Source: Sycobia sp. Sy_11
Lineage: Eukaryota; Arthropoda; Insecta; Hymenoptera; Epichrysomallidae
Assembly (NCBI GenBank): GCA_018907035.1
Contig: JACCIC010000048.1
Location: 1,457,001-1,521,000, forward strand
DNA: 64,000 nucleotides
Direction: 5' to 3'
This document shows, one piece after another, positions 33,199-43,501 of the stretch. The translations under genes and the position numbers were made by a program. Numbering within the stretch: the stretch's first letter is position 1; each line of letters starts with the position of its first letter. The notes beneath the pieces were generated by a model that was given only the letters and a program-made list of their open reading frames with translations, was not told the DNA's origin and searched no databases.

Positions 33199-34960
33199 AT
33201 GATGGCGAGCTGTTCATCCGTCTCTAGACATTACGAAGACTTCCTCGAAGAAAGAGAGGAAGACTCAGGGGCCGTGTACGTCAAACACGAAACAGCCAGA
33301 AGGTTATATATTGAAAAAATGGTTGCCGAATCACATCTCTCCTGGCTGAATACGACAACTGATGGAGAAGAGAAGCATCCGCTGGAATAATTGAATATTG
33401 ACGAATAGGTCCAGCGAAACCTTGAAGTCTCTAGGTAGCGCTTGAGAGTGGTGATGCCTAGCTAAACTAGTATGGCAGAACAGTCGAAAATAGGGGGCCG
33501 ACCCCCGCCCCATAAGAGCAGTCGGGGCGCATGACTCCACCCCCATTATCCAGTGCATTGCCAACCGACCGACCGTACAGCAACCCTTCTGAGCTGATGG
33601 AAATAATTTCCAGGTTTATTTCTGAACAAACCGAACGCTAAAACCGGGTGGAGGAGACCGTTCCTGCCTTGGCAGCACAGGTCGCTGCTTAGAGATTACA
33701 GACATCCGCACTGATCAGCAGTATATAGATAGCTGAGGATCCTGCACGAAAAAGAGTGCATATTCAAGATACGTTTACGTGTCATACATCAGTCGTGCAG
33801 GACGAATTGTTAGCGTCCGTCCAACTCTCAGCCAGCGGCAGTTCAAGGCCGCGCCCAAGTCCTTTCGCCCGTGAGCGTGGCTGGAAAGGAAGGGGACTCC
33901 TAGAGGTCTTAAGTAACTTCAAAGATTACGCTGACCGGAGGATTACTCGGCGAATCAGAAGTCGCCGGAGGATCTAAAAGGGATATTGGTTTAGTTGTCC
34001 GCAAATGGGATATTCAATATGAGAACTTCCAACAGGACCTTGAAAGATTTCTCAAGCGGATCGAGGAGTATCAACACAGTTCGCAAATTACCAATGACGA
34101 GCTGACACAGACGCTCCACGAAATATTCAAAGGAAGGTCGAGTTGTGGCTGGACGTTTTAAAGAAATGTGGCCTTTTAACTTGGAGTCTTATCCATGCCG
34201 CTGCAAGAAAATGGTACGGTGCCGGTCCCGAATACCGAGGGAAATGGCTGCGAGAAGCTGAAAATCATACACAGCGAATATATAATAAGCCTTCTCTCGA
34301 TATTCGACCGTTTAGACCCGCCTATCCCCAAACCTGAGCAATTAGAGAGGGTGTTACGTAATTCGCGCCCTAAAATCCAGCGAAGGATAAATCGTAAATC
34401 TTATAATTCTGTCGATGGATTCCTTGAATGAGCAAGAGATGCTGAAATCGCCTTAGAGTGTGCAAAGTGTTATCACACTCCCCCTTCGCCGGATAAGACT
34501 ATTTTACATGAAGCGGCGTACAAATAACTAAATACCAGGAGAGTTAAACTTAAAGTAGCTGCCACTGTAACACAAGAAGGTTTGGATCAGGAGTAGAAAC
34601 TTGAACCAACGCTGGCAGAAGTTTGGAAGACTTTCGCTCACTCGGAGCGTAAACAGGGTCAGGTCGGTACACCCGGTAGGTCAAGAGAGTCTCCGAATAG
34701 AAGATGGCCAAGAGCAGAAGAAGAAAGAAGAGGGCCCTCGAAACCAAGTCGTCAACCGTGGAGACGAATCAGAACCCCTTCGAAGAAAAAGGCTATCGGA
34801 GGTACTAGTCCGGAACGAAATAAAAAGGTTATGGAAGGCTACTCGTTGGATAGAAAAAAGAGTCCTAGCGGCCCAGTAAAATATTATAAGTGTGGTGAAT
34901 TAGGTTACTGCACTTATAACTGCCTGAAGTGTTCGGGAAACGGGAAGCAAGGTGACAATT
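33199..34960 (+). pseudogene. Gypsy gag (capsid and zinc knuckle), broken
   Basis: The remnants spread over three frames. Landmarks are WDIQYENFQQDLERFLKRIE and DELTQTLHEIFKGR (33,990-34,140), PQLERVLRNSRPKIQ-like sequence near 34,340 and, near 34,880, a zinc knuckle KCGELGYCTYNC. In the knuckle the first Cys is Tyr and the His is Tyr. Gag would form the virus-like particle. Many stops make this copy non-coding. The start at 33,199 is only the first visible Met. Confidence 0.6.
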
Positions 34961-35140
34961 AGGGATTAGGTCGACTTGCAATTTCACCGTGACCCCAAAC
35001 GAAAATATTCTAGAATCTTGTTCCTCAAATCCTCCGTCGTCCTTGACTAATCAGACTGAAGAAATACCTGATTGAATTGAGGAAATACCAACGACTGAGG
35101 AATACAACAGCGGCGAATTAGATTTTGGCCAAACTGCAGC

Positions 35141-35506
35141 ATGGTCGAAGAAGTGCACTGGTGGATTCCGGTACAAATTTCTAACTACCGGACACGTGCA
35201 TTATACGACGCCGGTGCATCGTGCACTGTCATGGGCAAGATCGGGCTACAATTAGAGACGGCTTGCCAGAGGGAATTCTACCCAGCGCCTGGAGTTGTTG
35301 CTAGGGGCCCAGGGAGCTCTCCGCTTTATGGCACGGATCACGTCGAATTGCCGTTTGAGTTGGCAGGGATTACACGCGATGTGTTAGTAGCTGTGATCCC
35401 AAACCTAGAAGTAGGTTGCTACGTAGGTGCCAATTTCGCACGAGCGTTCGGAACCATCCATGATCCGATTGATAATTCATTGTGGATTAAAGCGGCGAAT
35501 AAGTGA
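35141..35506 (+). pseudogene. Gypsy aspartic protease
   Basis: This 121-codon frame has the retropepsin signature ALYDAGASCTVMGK, where the family usually has D-T/S-G. It continues with VELPFELAGITRDVLVAVIP and the flap-like region FGTIHDPIDN. It is one subunit of the dimeric enzyme that matures gag-pol. The frame is open, but it is cut off from gag and reverse transcriptase by stops on both sides. Confidence 0.7.
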
Positions 35507-35719
35507 ATCGAGTTAGAAGTAGCCGCAGTCACATGTAATGAAATCCAACGACTGGCACCGTTACGATTCACTGACGGCTAATCTTCTGATATTATTCGGG
35601 TAGGCGAGATAAACTCAGAAGAAAATACTGGTTTTGATCTGACCATAGAGTTTTCGAGGTTAGCATCCATTGGTCTCGCGGATATATCTAGGCAGAAGCA
35701 AGAACGTATATAGAAGCTC

Positions 35720-36145
35720 TTGAATAAAATCCTGTCGTCGAGAGAAGTGCCACTGTGGCGCACGACGTGGGATGAACATATTGCCGATGTAGGAGATGCA
35801 CGCCCTATACGTCAAAAGTCTTATCCAGTCTCTATGAAAATACCAGAAGAGATGCACTCTCAAGTTAAAGAAATGGTGGAGACTGAAATAGTCGAACCAT
35901 CCAGAAGTGGTTGGTCACGTCAAGTGATGATGGTAAAAAAAGCAACGAGAAATATAGATGTTGCATCGATTTTCGAAAAGTTCATTTAGTTTCGAAACCT
36001 GATGCATACCCGTTGCCTAACATGGACCAGATTCTAAGGAAGCTGCAATCAGTTAAATGTATTTCTACCTTAGAACTGTGTAGTGCGTATCATCGAATAC
36101 TACTTCATCCGGAATCCAAACCGATAACGGCATTTACGGTACCTG
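35720..36145 (+). pseudogene. Gypsy reverse transcriptase, N-terminal half
   Basis: Two overlapping frames give the fingers domain: RPIRQKSYPVSMKIPEEMHS, EPSRSGWSRQV, CCIDFRKVHLVSKPDAYPLP and CISTLELCSAYHRILLHPES. In the last, the usual catalytic LDL is LEL, so motif A has lost its Asp. A frameshift lies near 35,930. Coding stops at TVP, where the solo LTR is inserted. Confidence 0.85.
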
Positions 36146-37535
36146 TGTAACGTTTCCCTTTTCCCCTCGGGATAGCTTACGCCGTAGTGCCAGGATCGAT
36201 TTCAAAGGAAAGGGAAGGGAAGTTTAGACAAGATTGAGAAAAAATCACGTTTTCCTCAATTATGTTCATATAAAAATAACAAAAATATATTATAATAAAA
36301 ACTATACAAAAGAAAATATCACAACAGTAATAATTAAAGAAAATCTTTCTGGTTTCCAATCTGTAACATACAAGACAGAATTTTATGTTAAACCTTATAC
36401 TATACCTTATTACACTATTTCTTGCACGATACTTATTTTACACGATATTTACAATTTGAATTTAAACGTATTTAATTTACTAATATCGCGCACTATATAT
36501 TTATATAAATTTTTACTAGAGCTGGGGGGAGTTTGGTGGACGAACGTAGTCCGCTGGTCTATAGCGAGTTATCTGATCGTTTCTCGGTGCTTGCTATTTT
36601 GTGGCTTCGGCTTAAGACGCCTTGGCCCCTAGTCGCTCAACATGCCACCAGGTCCTTTTCTCAAGCACTAAAACACGTCAGAGCTCGTGCACCTAGGATC
36701 ACGACTTTGTTCGGGGCTAGGAGTGAGAGAGCTGGGCTTTAGCGGAGCGCCGCGCAATCAGGATCAAGCTTTACTAAAGTGCAGTAGGTATTTTTGGTGA
36801 GGCCGCTGGTCTTTAACTGAATACCGCGCAACCAGGATCAAGTTTTACTAGAAAAAAGAGAGGAATTTTAGTGAAGCCGCTGGTCTTTAATGGAGCACCA
36901 CGCAACCGGAGTCAGGCTCCACTAGGATTCGGATGGGATAGTAGAGCATGCTGGTCTTTAACGGAGCGCTGCGTAACCAGGATCACAACTCTACTGTTCA
37001 GTATTTTCGAACGGACATGATTACTAGAGCTCTGGAGGCGGGATAGCTCTAGGTAGCTTTTTTCGGCCGTATCGCCGAGAGAACAGCTTTTGGGGCGGAA
37101 AACTGGTCCTTTTATACACGAAAAATTAGTCGATCGGGTGTTGACGTCAATGTTTGACTAACTTCGTATCCAGCCGCCGAAAAAGAAGAATAATAATTTT
37201 ACAATAATAAAATAATAATAATGCCATTACAATTATAATAATTATAATGCTAATTTGCGGATTTACCCTTGAGGACGCTCGTATTCTTATAATGTATCAG
37301 CATAGCGTGGCTGCGGCTCTCTCTCGTGACATGCCTGAGTTCTCCTCTGCTCTCCCTTGGCCTACGTTCGCGAGGCAGGCATATTTAATACGTGCAATCA
37401 TATTGTTTTGAAGATTGCGTGTTTGACCGTTAATCGGGGACATTAGCCGATTATTTTAATTTTGAAACTTTAATTCTTTCGTATAAAAATTTTGCGCGTA
37501 TTAGACTGTATCGGGAATACAGCCTGATCGTCGCA
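36146..37535 (+). repeat. Solo LTR (1.39 kb) nested in the reverse transcriptase
   Basis: The block starts TGTAACGTTTCCC and ends ATCGTCGCA, with the same four bases, CCTG, on each side (36,142-36,145 and 37,536-37,539). Removing the block and one CCTG restores continuous reverse-transcriptase codons, which proves a single clean insertion. Its first ~30 bp match the start of the LTR at 48,972 (TTCCCCTCGGGATAGC). It contains an array of nested hairpins (36,720-36,996) and a further hairpin at 37,024-37,052. Confidence 0.9.
36720..36996 (+). repeat. Four ~70-bp hairpin units in the solo LTR
   Basis: The units centre on GCTGGTCTTTAA...AACCAGGATCA. Unit 4 has outer stem AGTAGAG/CTCTACT (36,940-36,946 with 36,989-36,995) and inner stem CTGGT/ACCAG. 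Unit 3 has TAGTGAAGCC/GGCTCCACTA (36,869-36,878 with 36,915-36,924, one mismatch), inner CTGGT/ACCGG, and tip TGG/CCA. Unit 1 keeps tip GCGG/CCGC. Unit 2 keeps only the inner stem. The stems differ in sequence but pair. Confidence 0.75.
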
Positions 37536-37539
37536 CCTG

Positions 37540-37960
37540 GAATGAGATTGTTTCAGTTTACCAGGATGCCCTTCGGTCTATCTAACGCAGGAGCTTCGTT
37601 CGAACGACATATTGACTAAATTATCGGACCAGCCCTCGAGCCAAATGCCTTTTCATATCTTGACTATAGTATCATCGCCACAGAGACATTCGAAAAACAC
37701 TTAGACTGGATACGTCATATTCTTGCTCGAGTACATGAAGCTGGATTCACGATAAATCGAGAAAAGAGTGTCTTCGAGCACACTGAAGTCAAATATTTAG
37801 GTGTTCTCGTGAATCATGAGGAATTCCGTCCCAATTCCGAGAAGATCGAACTAGTGATGGGTTACACGGAACGGAGAAACTAAAAGCAACTTAGACATTT
37901 CCTCGGGATGGCATCGTAATATTGAAAATTCCTAAATATTTTGCCATCATTGCCGAACCA
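37540..37960 (+). pseudogene. Gypsy reverse transcriptase, C-terminal half
   Basis: It resumes after the solo LTR with LFQFTRMPFGLSNAGASFER, then FSYLDYSIIATETFEKHL, where the catalytic YxDD is replaced by YLDY. AGFTINREKSVFEHTEVKYLG follows. A TAA stands within the first block (HID-stop) and more stops follow near 37,880 and 37,920. The Asp lost from YLDD and the stops show it is dead. Confidence 0.85.
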
Positions 37961-38118
37961 CTAACACGTCTAACTAGAAAGGACTGTTGTTATGAGTGGA
38001 CCGAGGAACAACAAGCTTCTTTCAATAAGATCAAATCATTGATCACCTCGGCACCCGTCCTGCATAGATCGTCATTTCATATCCATTTAACTTGCAAATA
38101 GATGCGAATGATACTGGC

Positions 38119-39071
38119 AGTCAATATTATTACTGGCCTGGATTTCATAAGTCGATTCAAGAATTTGTGAAAAACTGTCTTATATGCTAGCAGTACAAGG
38201 TGAACCAAAGAACATCTGCCTGATTAATGGGTCGGAGAGTCTTAGAGAGACCCCGGTAAATGATCGCCGGTGATATCAGCGGATTATTTGTAAAAAGTCG
38301 GTATGGATTTAAGTATATCCTGGTGTTTCAGTACTTATTTACATGGTGGGTAGAATGTATACCCATCCGTAAAGCAAACACCAGGACGATCCTCAAAGAA
38401 TTTATAGAGAGGATCGTACTCAAATTTGGCGCACCAGAGGTCTTCCTGACGGATAATGGTACCGAATTTAAGAATCGTATGATTGATGAATACTTAATGG
38501 AAGCGGGTATACTCAATCCAGTGGAACGGGTAAACAGGACATTAAGAGTTCGTAAAAGGGTCCCATAATATGTGAGATGAGAAACTTCGAACTCTTCGAG
38601 ATAAACTTCTCGCTAAACAGGACGCCACATAGTTCCACTGGATACTATTCGACTCTATTAAATTTCAGAAGAGACCTGACTATGATAAGAACTCTCTCTT
38701 GGAGACCATCTCTATATTGGAACCAGAGGATCAGGTTCTCCCACATCCATCGCTGGAGCCAGAAGAGGAGGTTACTGTCCAACCACCGCTGGTTGGTGAC
38801 CAGGCGAAGAAGGATGCCTGCCGTCCGAGAAACTTCAACAGCGGGTGAAGTTTCTAATGCGAGGTCCTCTGCGCAGGACAATCCCGGGAATACTGGCGAG
38901 GCGTTAGATTCCGTCCTGATAGGAAACGAGGTCATCCGCGCAAAAATCGAATTACGGTACAGCGGTCTTCGTATCAAGATTTGGCGTCCTATCATAGAAA
39001 GACCCTATAGAACGAAGAACGCGTGGAAGGCTGTGGAAGGAGAAGTAGTTCTTCCCTTCTCTTTAATATAA
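38119..39071 (+). pseudogene. Gypsy integrase, broken
   Basis: Zinc-finger remnant YYWPGFHKSIQEFVKNCLIC is followed by the catalytic core in frame 38,260-38,568: GDISGLF (first Asp), VFLTDNGTEFKN (second Asp) and NPVERVNRTL (Glu). About 15-20 residues are missing between the second Asp and the Glu. Frame 38,577-39,071 continues with FSLNRTPHSSTGYYS and a basic C-terminal tail with LRYSGLRIKIWRP. Stops and the internal deletion make it inactive. Confidence 0.8.
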
Positions 39072-39178
39072 TTTGTCGTCTCTTTGTTTTGTTGCAGATG
39101 GACAACCAGTTCGTGCCTCAGTTCAAGACATTCTTGGAAGATTTTGTTTTTCAGTGATTATGGTGATTTCGATTTTCA

Positions 39179-40235
39179 GTGAATTTGATTTTCAATAACA
39201 CAATTTTTTTTTATCAAAATAATTTTTATGAACAAAAATATGGCTGTCCAGTGGGATCACCTTTATCACCGGTGATGGCTAATTTAGTAATGGAAAAATT
39301 AGAAAATATTGGATTAAATATGTTGAATTTTGAACAAATTATCTATAAAAGATATGTCGATGACATCTTTACAATTGTGCCAGAAAGGTGTGTAGGCGAA
39401 ATGTGGATGTTTTTAATTCCATCCATAATAGAATTAAATATACAAAGGAATTAAAATCAGATAATAAATTAAGTTTTTTGCACGTTAATGTTATTAGAGT
39501 TAGTAACAACAGAGTAAAATTAAATTGGTACAGAAAACGTACATGGTCAGGTAAGTTGTTAAATTTTAACTCACACCATCTATTCGGGAACAAGATAGGT
39601 ACTGTAAAGGGAGTCATCGACAGACCAATCAAGTTATCACACAGAGATTTTAGAAAAGATAATTTAAAATTAGTTAAAGAGATATTCATTAACCGTGATT
39701 AATCAGTGGATCAAATTTATAATAGCACTAGAGAACCTAATGAGGAAAAGAGGGATAACAATAATAAAATCAATGTATTACCATATGTATGAGGATTATC
39801 CGAAAGAATTAGAAGTGCATTTAAAAAACATAAGATTCAAGTTTACTTTCGAAATAATAATAATATTAGAAAGCTATTTAAGAATTGTAAAGATAAGGAT
39901 GAGAAAGATTTGAAAACAGGTGTAGTATATAAAATAAATTGTAAAGATTGTGACAAATATTATATTAGACAAACGAGAAGGTACCTAAAACAAAGAATAT
40001 ATGAGCATCAATAAAGCTTACGAAGCATGAATGGTACATCCGGGATAAAAGAACATAGTTTAAACTTGTTACATTCTTTCGACTTTGAAAATGTAAATAT
40101 TTAGGAACATGGTATTAAGAATAAATATAAAAGAGAAACTCTTGAAAATATTCATATTTTGAAAAATCCCAATAATGTAAATTTAATGTTAGTGTCGAGT
40201 AAATTGGACAACACTTATCATTCCTTATTAATATA
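39179..40235 (+). pseudogene. Penelope-like reverse transcriptase and GIY-YIG endonuclease
   Basis: Frame 39,179-39,454 has GCPVGSPLSPVMANLVMEKL (motif B) and YKRYVDDIF (motif C with both catalytic Asp). Frame 39,388-39,702 continues with LNWYRKRTWSGKLLNF and GVIDRPIKLSHRDFRKDNL, after a frameshift. Downstream frames give TGVVYKINCKDCDKYYIRQT, with the Cys pair and Arg for Gly in the endonuclease motif, and KRETLENIHILKNPNNVNLM. Stops at about 40,012 and 40,102. The enzyme would nick DNA and copy its RNA at the nick; this copy cannot. Confidence 0.85.
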
Positions 40236-40360
40236 GAATTTATACTTCGCATTTAAGTTGAAGAAAAAAGGGGGGGTCCTAAAAATGTTATACTAATAAA
40301 TTTAGAGTGGGGAAGGTGTATATAGAGTAGCATGGTGGGGTTTTTATTTTAATTTAGTTC

Positions 40361-40391
40361 CTGATGATGAACCATAGTGGTTCGAAACGTC
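40361..40391 (+). ncRNA. Hammerhead-ribozyme-like motif in the Penelope-like tail
   Basis: CTGATGA (40,361-40,367) is followed by stem GAACC/GGTTC with loop ATAGT, then GAAAC (40,384-40,388) and GTC. That is the conserved core order of a hammerhead: CUGANGA, stem II, GAAA, cleavage triplet. Hammerheads are established parts of Penelope-like terminal repeats. Stems I and III were not worked out, so activity is unproven. Confidence 0.6.
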
Positions 40392-40501
40392 GGACAAGAA
40401 GGTGATCCTAAATTTAAGGTGCTGGGGGCAGTCAGGTTGTCCTTTACTAACATAAAATAAGTACTTATTATTTGCAACGGGATTGTTTACGATTCAGTGA
40501 T

Positions 40502-40864
40502 TTAAACGAAAGGATGTGTATGTGTAGGTATATGTATTTGTAGGTATATATATATATAGGCGTGTGTGTAAATATGTATGTATAAATATGATATGTGTGC
40601 GTATGTGTATGTATATGTACATATGTATGTATGTCTTACTTTCTTACGACGAAAACTGCTGGTGTGAGAAAACTGAGAGGATGTGTGTGTATGTATGTAT
40701 ATGTATGTATATATATATATTATATCTTCCTTGGCGCATTTAGCACGTACCATGGTGCGCATTTCCGAAACTGGACCGGTCTCTGCTTTTACAACCGCTC
40801 GGAGCGCTAGGGATCGAAGTATCTGCGAAGCGGCTGTATTTATGGCGCCTCTTGAACTTGTATA

Positions 40865-40914
<50 letters not shown>

Positions 40915-40998
40915 CGGTCCCTAATTTAGCCAGGTCGGAAAATAAACTCGATTTGCATTTTCCTCCCACGACTTTATTTTATTTATTTTAAGTATTAC
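40502..40998. repeat. Microsatellite-rich stretch (TG/TA)
   Basis: Irregular TG, TA and GTAT repeats, including a pure (TA)n run at 40,868-40,910. The frames here are repeat translations. Confidence 0.7.
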
Positions 40999-41002
40999 TA
41001 TA

Positions 41003-41008
<6 letters not shown>

Positions 41009-41038
<30 letters not shown>
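41009..41038. repeat. (CT)n microsatellite
   Basis: About 30 bp of pure CT repeat. Confidence 0.85.
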
Positions 41039-41040
<2 letters not shown>

Positions 41041-41787
41041 CTTTTCGTAATTCCGAGGACGAACGCACATTTCCCCACAAGAAAAGAGCATTCTGCCCTC
41101 GACATTCAAACCGCTAACAGCGACTTCCCGTGCTAACTTGTATTATTCTCTACGTTCTTTATTTTCATCATAAGTTTCCGTTCGTTAGCATAATTCGCGC
41201 GTGTTACATTACGCTAGGTCGCTTACGTAGTTTTCAACTACGAACTGTGTGCTGTTTAGTGATTGTCGTGCGCATCAAAACCTTTACAAAAGTGCCAATA
41301 TCGCCGAGTGTATATCCATACACGTGTATTGCGCATATTTTGCGACGCAAGAAAGTTGTAAAACTGTGACAGTTAGGCGCGCTGTCTGCTAGTGAGAATC
41401 AGTGAACTTGGCAATCAGGCCTTGTTGAGATCCACCCCTGTACGGATCGCTGAGGGACTTTTCGAGCGGCTTTTGGGCCCGTTTGCTACCGTGCTCGTCA
41501 AGAGCTGTCCCCGTTTCCTAAGACGTTAGGAGTCACCACGTAGCGTAGGAGAATTGGCAGAAGATCCCTTTCAATTTAGCCTCATCTCCAACGCGCCAAA
41601 ATTTACTTGGTAAGAGAGCTCTCGAAATTCATTATAATTATAAGTGACCTTTTGCTTTCGCATATACATTATTCTGTCTGTAAGTTCAAATATTTTCTAA
41701 TCTATTGTATTATTTTTGTTTAATATAATGACACAAATATTGTAGGTTAATTTTACTTTTCTTATAAATATAATCATTTGCCTTTTG
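41039..41787. other. Mixed-composition stretch, possible 5' exon
   Basis: 41,040-41,610 is clearly less AT-rich than its surroundings and has no long frame. It ends at a good splice-donor match, CTTG|GTAAGAG, near 41,611. It could be a non-coding first exon of a host gene continuing to the right, or part of an LTR. I cannot decide. Confidence 0.25.

Positions 41788-41819
<32 letters not shown>
41788..41819. repeat. (ATT)n microsatellite
   Basis: About 32 bp of ATT repeat. Confidence 0.85.
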
Positions 41820-42147
41820 CATTATTGCTAGTATTAGTATTATTCATATTTTGATTCATTGCGTAACGTTTATGCGACAGGGGTACTTAATTATTAATGA
41901 CCCGGTAGAAGTACCCGTTAACAGAGTTGCAAAGAACCCCGAACGGATTAAATTGTTTAAAACAATCTTTTTGGATCGTAGGTTCTTTGCAAGTATTTCT
42001 TCCTCAGACTTACCTTTGTTTACTCTGGAAATTATATAAATGATAATACATTATGATAAATTATCGGCAATCCAGGAAAAAAAGGAACGGAGTGAGACCA
42101 AGAAAAGTCGCTAGAAGTAACGGGTGTCTCCGGGTAATACTCGTGCA

Positions 42148-42897
42148 CTACGACACATATTGGGGGGTTTGTTCTTTGGGCGTCCGAGATGATCCCAGCA
42201 TCCGCCAGCCTTCGCCCTGAAGGGGGCGGAGGGCCAGACTTTGAGACTTTGACTTGGGTGCCATCCCCTCCTTGGGTTTCGGTTTTATAGAGGCCAAGGG
42301 CGAGGTCTTGTCAGACCCTTGTCGCCTCTTGACCCCCACCTTGATCTGCGCAGCGAAATCTGAGTTGTCAGACTCGGCAGCTCTACGTTTCCGAGCTAAC
42401 TTCCTCCTGGCTGCGCCGCACAGCCTCTTTTTACCTGGGAACTTGTTGTCTCCATCCTCATTGGCCTGGGAACCACGGGTCACAACCACTCCAGGTTCAG
42501 AGCCTGAGCTACGTCTGCCTTAACTTCCTGGGTGGTTAACGTATTTGAGGGATCCGGGGGCAGTACTGCCCCTCAGGGCTCGTCTTTCATTTCAGGATTT
42601 TTGTTTTCCATTTTGATCCCAGGAGAAGTTAGGGAAATGTTGATCACCGGCACAGAGCCGCACAGATACCTGTTAGGCTAATTACTCGGGGAGGTCGCCC
42701 GGTGCCCCCGATGCATCGTTAGAGAGCGTTACTACCCCAGCGACCAAGTTAATCCCCTCGGCACGATGGCTACCACTTTGGGTTTGGAGGTTGGATTTTC
42801 TATCCATTCCGCCTTCCTCCGGACGAAATGGGGGGTTGTCCTTAGCATCTGAGGGATCTGCATGGTCGTTCTCGGAAGCTTCGAGACCCAATACTAT
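42148..42897 (-). pseudogene. LINE ORF1 fragment fused to the Helitron helicase
   Basis: Minus-strand frames at 42,891-42,682 and 42,489-42,148 encode acidic and then basic sequence. AARRKLARKRRAAESDNSDF resembles the basic region of R1/Jockey-group ORF1 proteins, including that of the 19.8-kb LINE. The sequence switches abruptly from helicase codons at about 42,898. No reverse transcriptase follows. The assignment to a LINE is moderate. Confidence 0.45.
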
Positions 42898-43497
42898 GCT
42901 CTATTGGCAGTTGTAATAATCTATAAATTGTTAATCCTTGGATATTAAACGTAGCTATTTTAGTAGGAGCTGAAACGGCTGTATCTTTACTGCGATATAT
43001 CTTATTCCATGAAACTATATTTTCAATGACAAAACTTTTACGTGTTCCACCAGGACCACTAACAAACATTCTTAATACTTTTTCTATGGATTTTAGAGAA
43101 GCAATTATTTTGTCAAAAACTCTGTTTTGATTCACGTTAAATTTTGAAATAGAATTAAGTAGATTTTGTTCACTTATAATATTAGCTTTTCCTAAAGCAG
43201 CTTGAGAATCATTCATAACGTTGTCTACTTCAATAGACAAACAACCAGCACGTATATACGCAGAAGTTGAATATCGGTTTTACTTAGTCTAATTCATTTT
43301 AATTAGTTTATTCATATTTTTCATAGCTTCCAATATAGTTATACATTTATCGTGGTAATTCATCGCTTCTCCTAATTTATGCTGTTGTTCTCTGAAAGCT
43401 TCACAATACGTTTTCTACGAGCTTTTCAATTCATCTGAATCCCTACAAGGTTTAAATAATAATATCAAAGCATGGTAGTAAGCTTCTCGTGTCTGGC
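42898..43497 (-). pseudogene. Helitron PIF1-type helicase, N-terminal part
   Basis: Codons upstream (REAYYHALILLFKP and AFREQQHKLGEAMNYHDK) lead into KVLRMFVSGPGGTRKSFVIE, the Walker A loop with Arg replacing the Gly before Lys (GGTRKS for GGTGKS). IATFNIQGLTIYRLLQLPIE follows. Coding is then lost at the chimeric junction. Stops occur at about 43,407 and 43,285. The Walker A change alone would impair ATP binding. Confidence 0.8.
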
Positions 43498-43501
43498 TTA
43501 A

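Larger units (their letters stand above)
33199..39071 (+). mobile_element. Decayed Ty3/gypsy retrotransposon (gag-pol) split by a solo LTR
   Basis: Plus-strand remnants appear in gypsy order: gag with a broken zinc knuckle, protease, reverse transcriptase, a truncated RNase H region and integrase. Every domain has stops or frameshifts. The reverse transcriptase is split at 36,145/37,536 by a solo LTR with a 4-bp duplication. The RNase H domain is deleted at about 38,119, where ANDTGSQ runs straight into the integrase zinc finger. No LTRs of this element were identified, and the 3' side is abutted by a Penelope-like element. Confidence 0.8.
39179..40461 (+). mobile_element. 5'-truncated Penelope-like element (copy 2)
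   Basis: In order it shows reverse-transcriptase motifs B and C, thumb, GIY-YIG endonuclease with stops, a hammerhead-like motif (40,361-40,391) and an end shared with copy 1 (TTTACTAACA). It directly follows the decayed gypsy integrase, where its 5' truncation lies. Confidence 0.8.
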
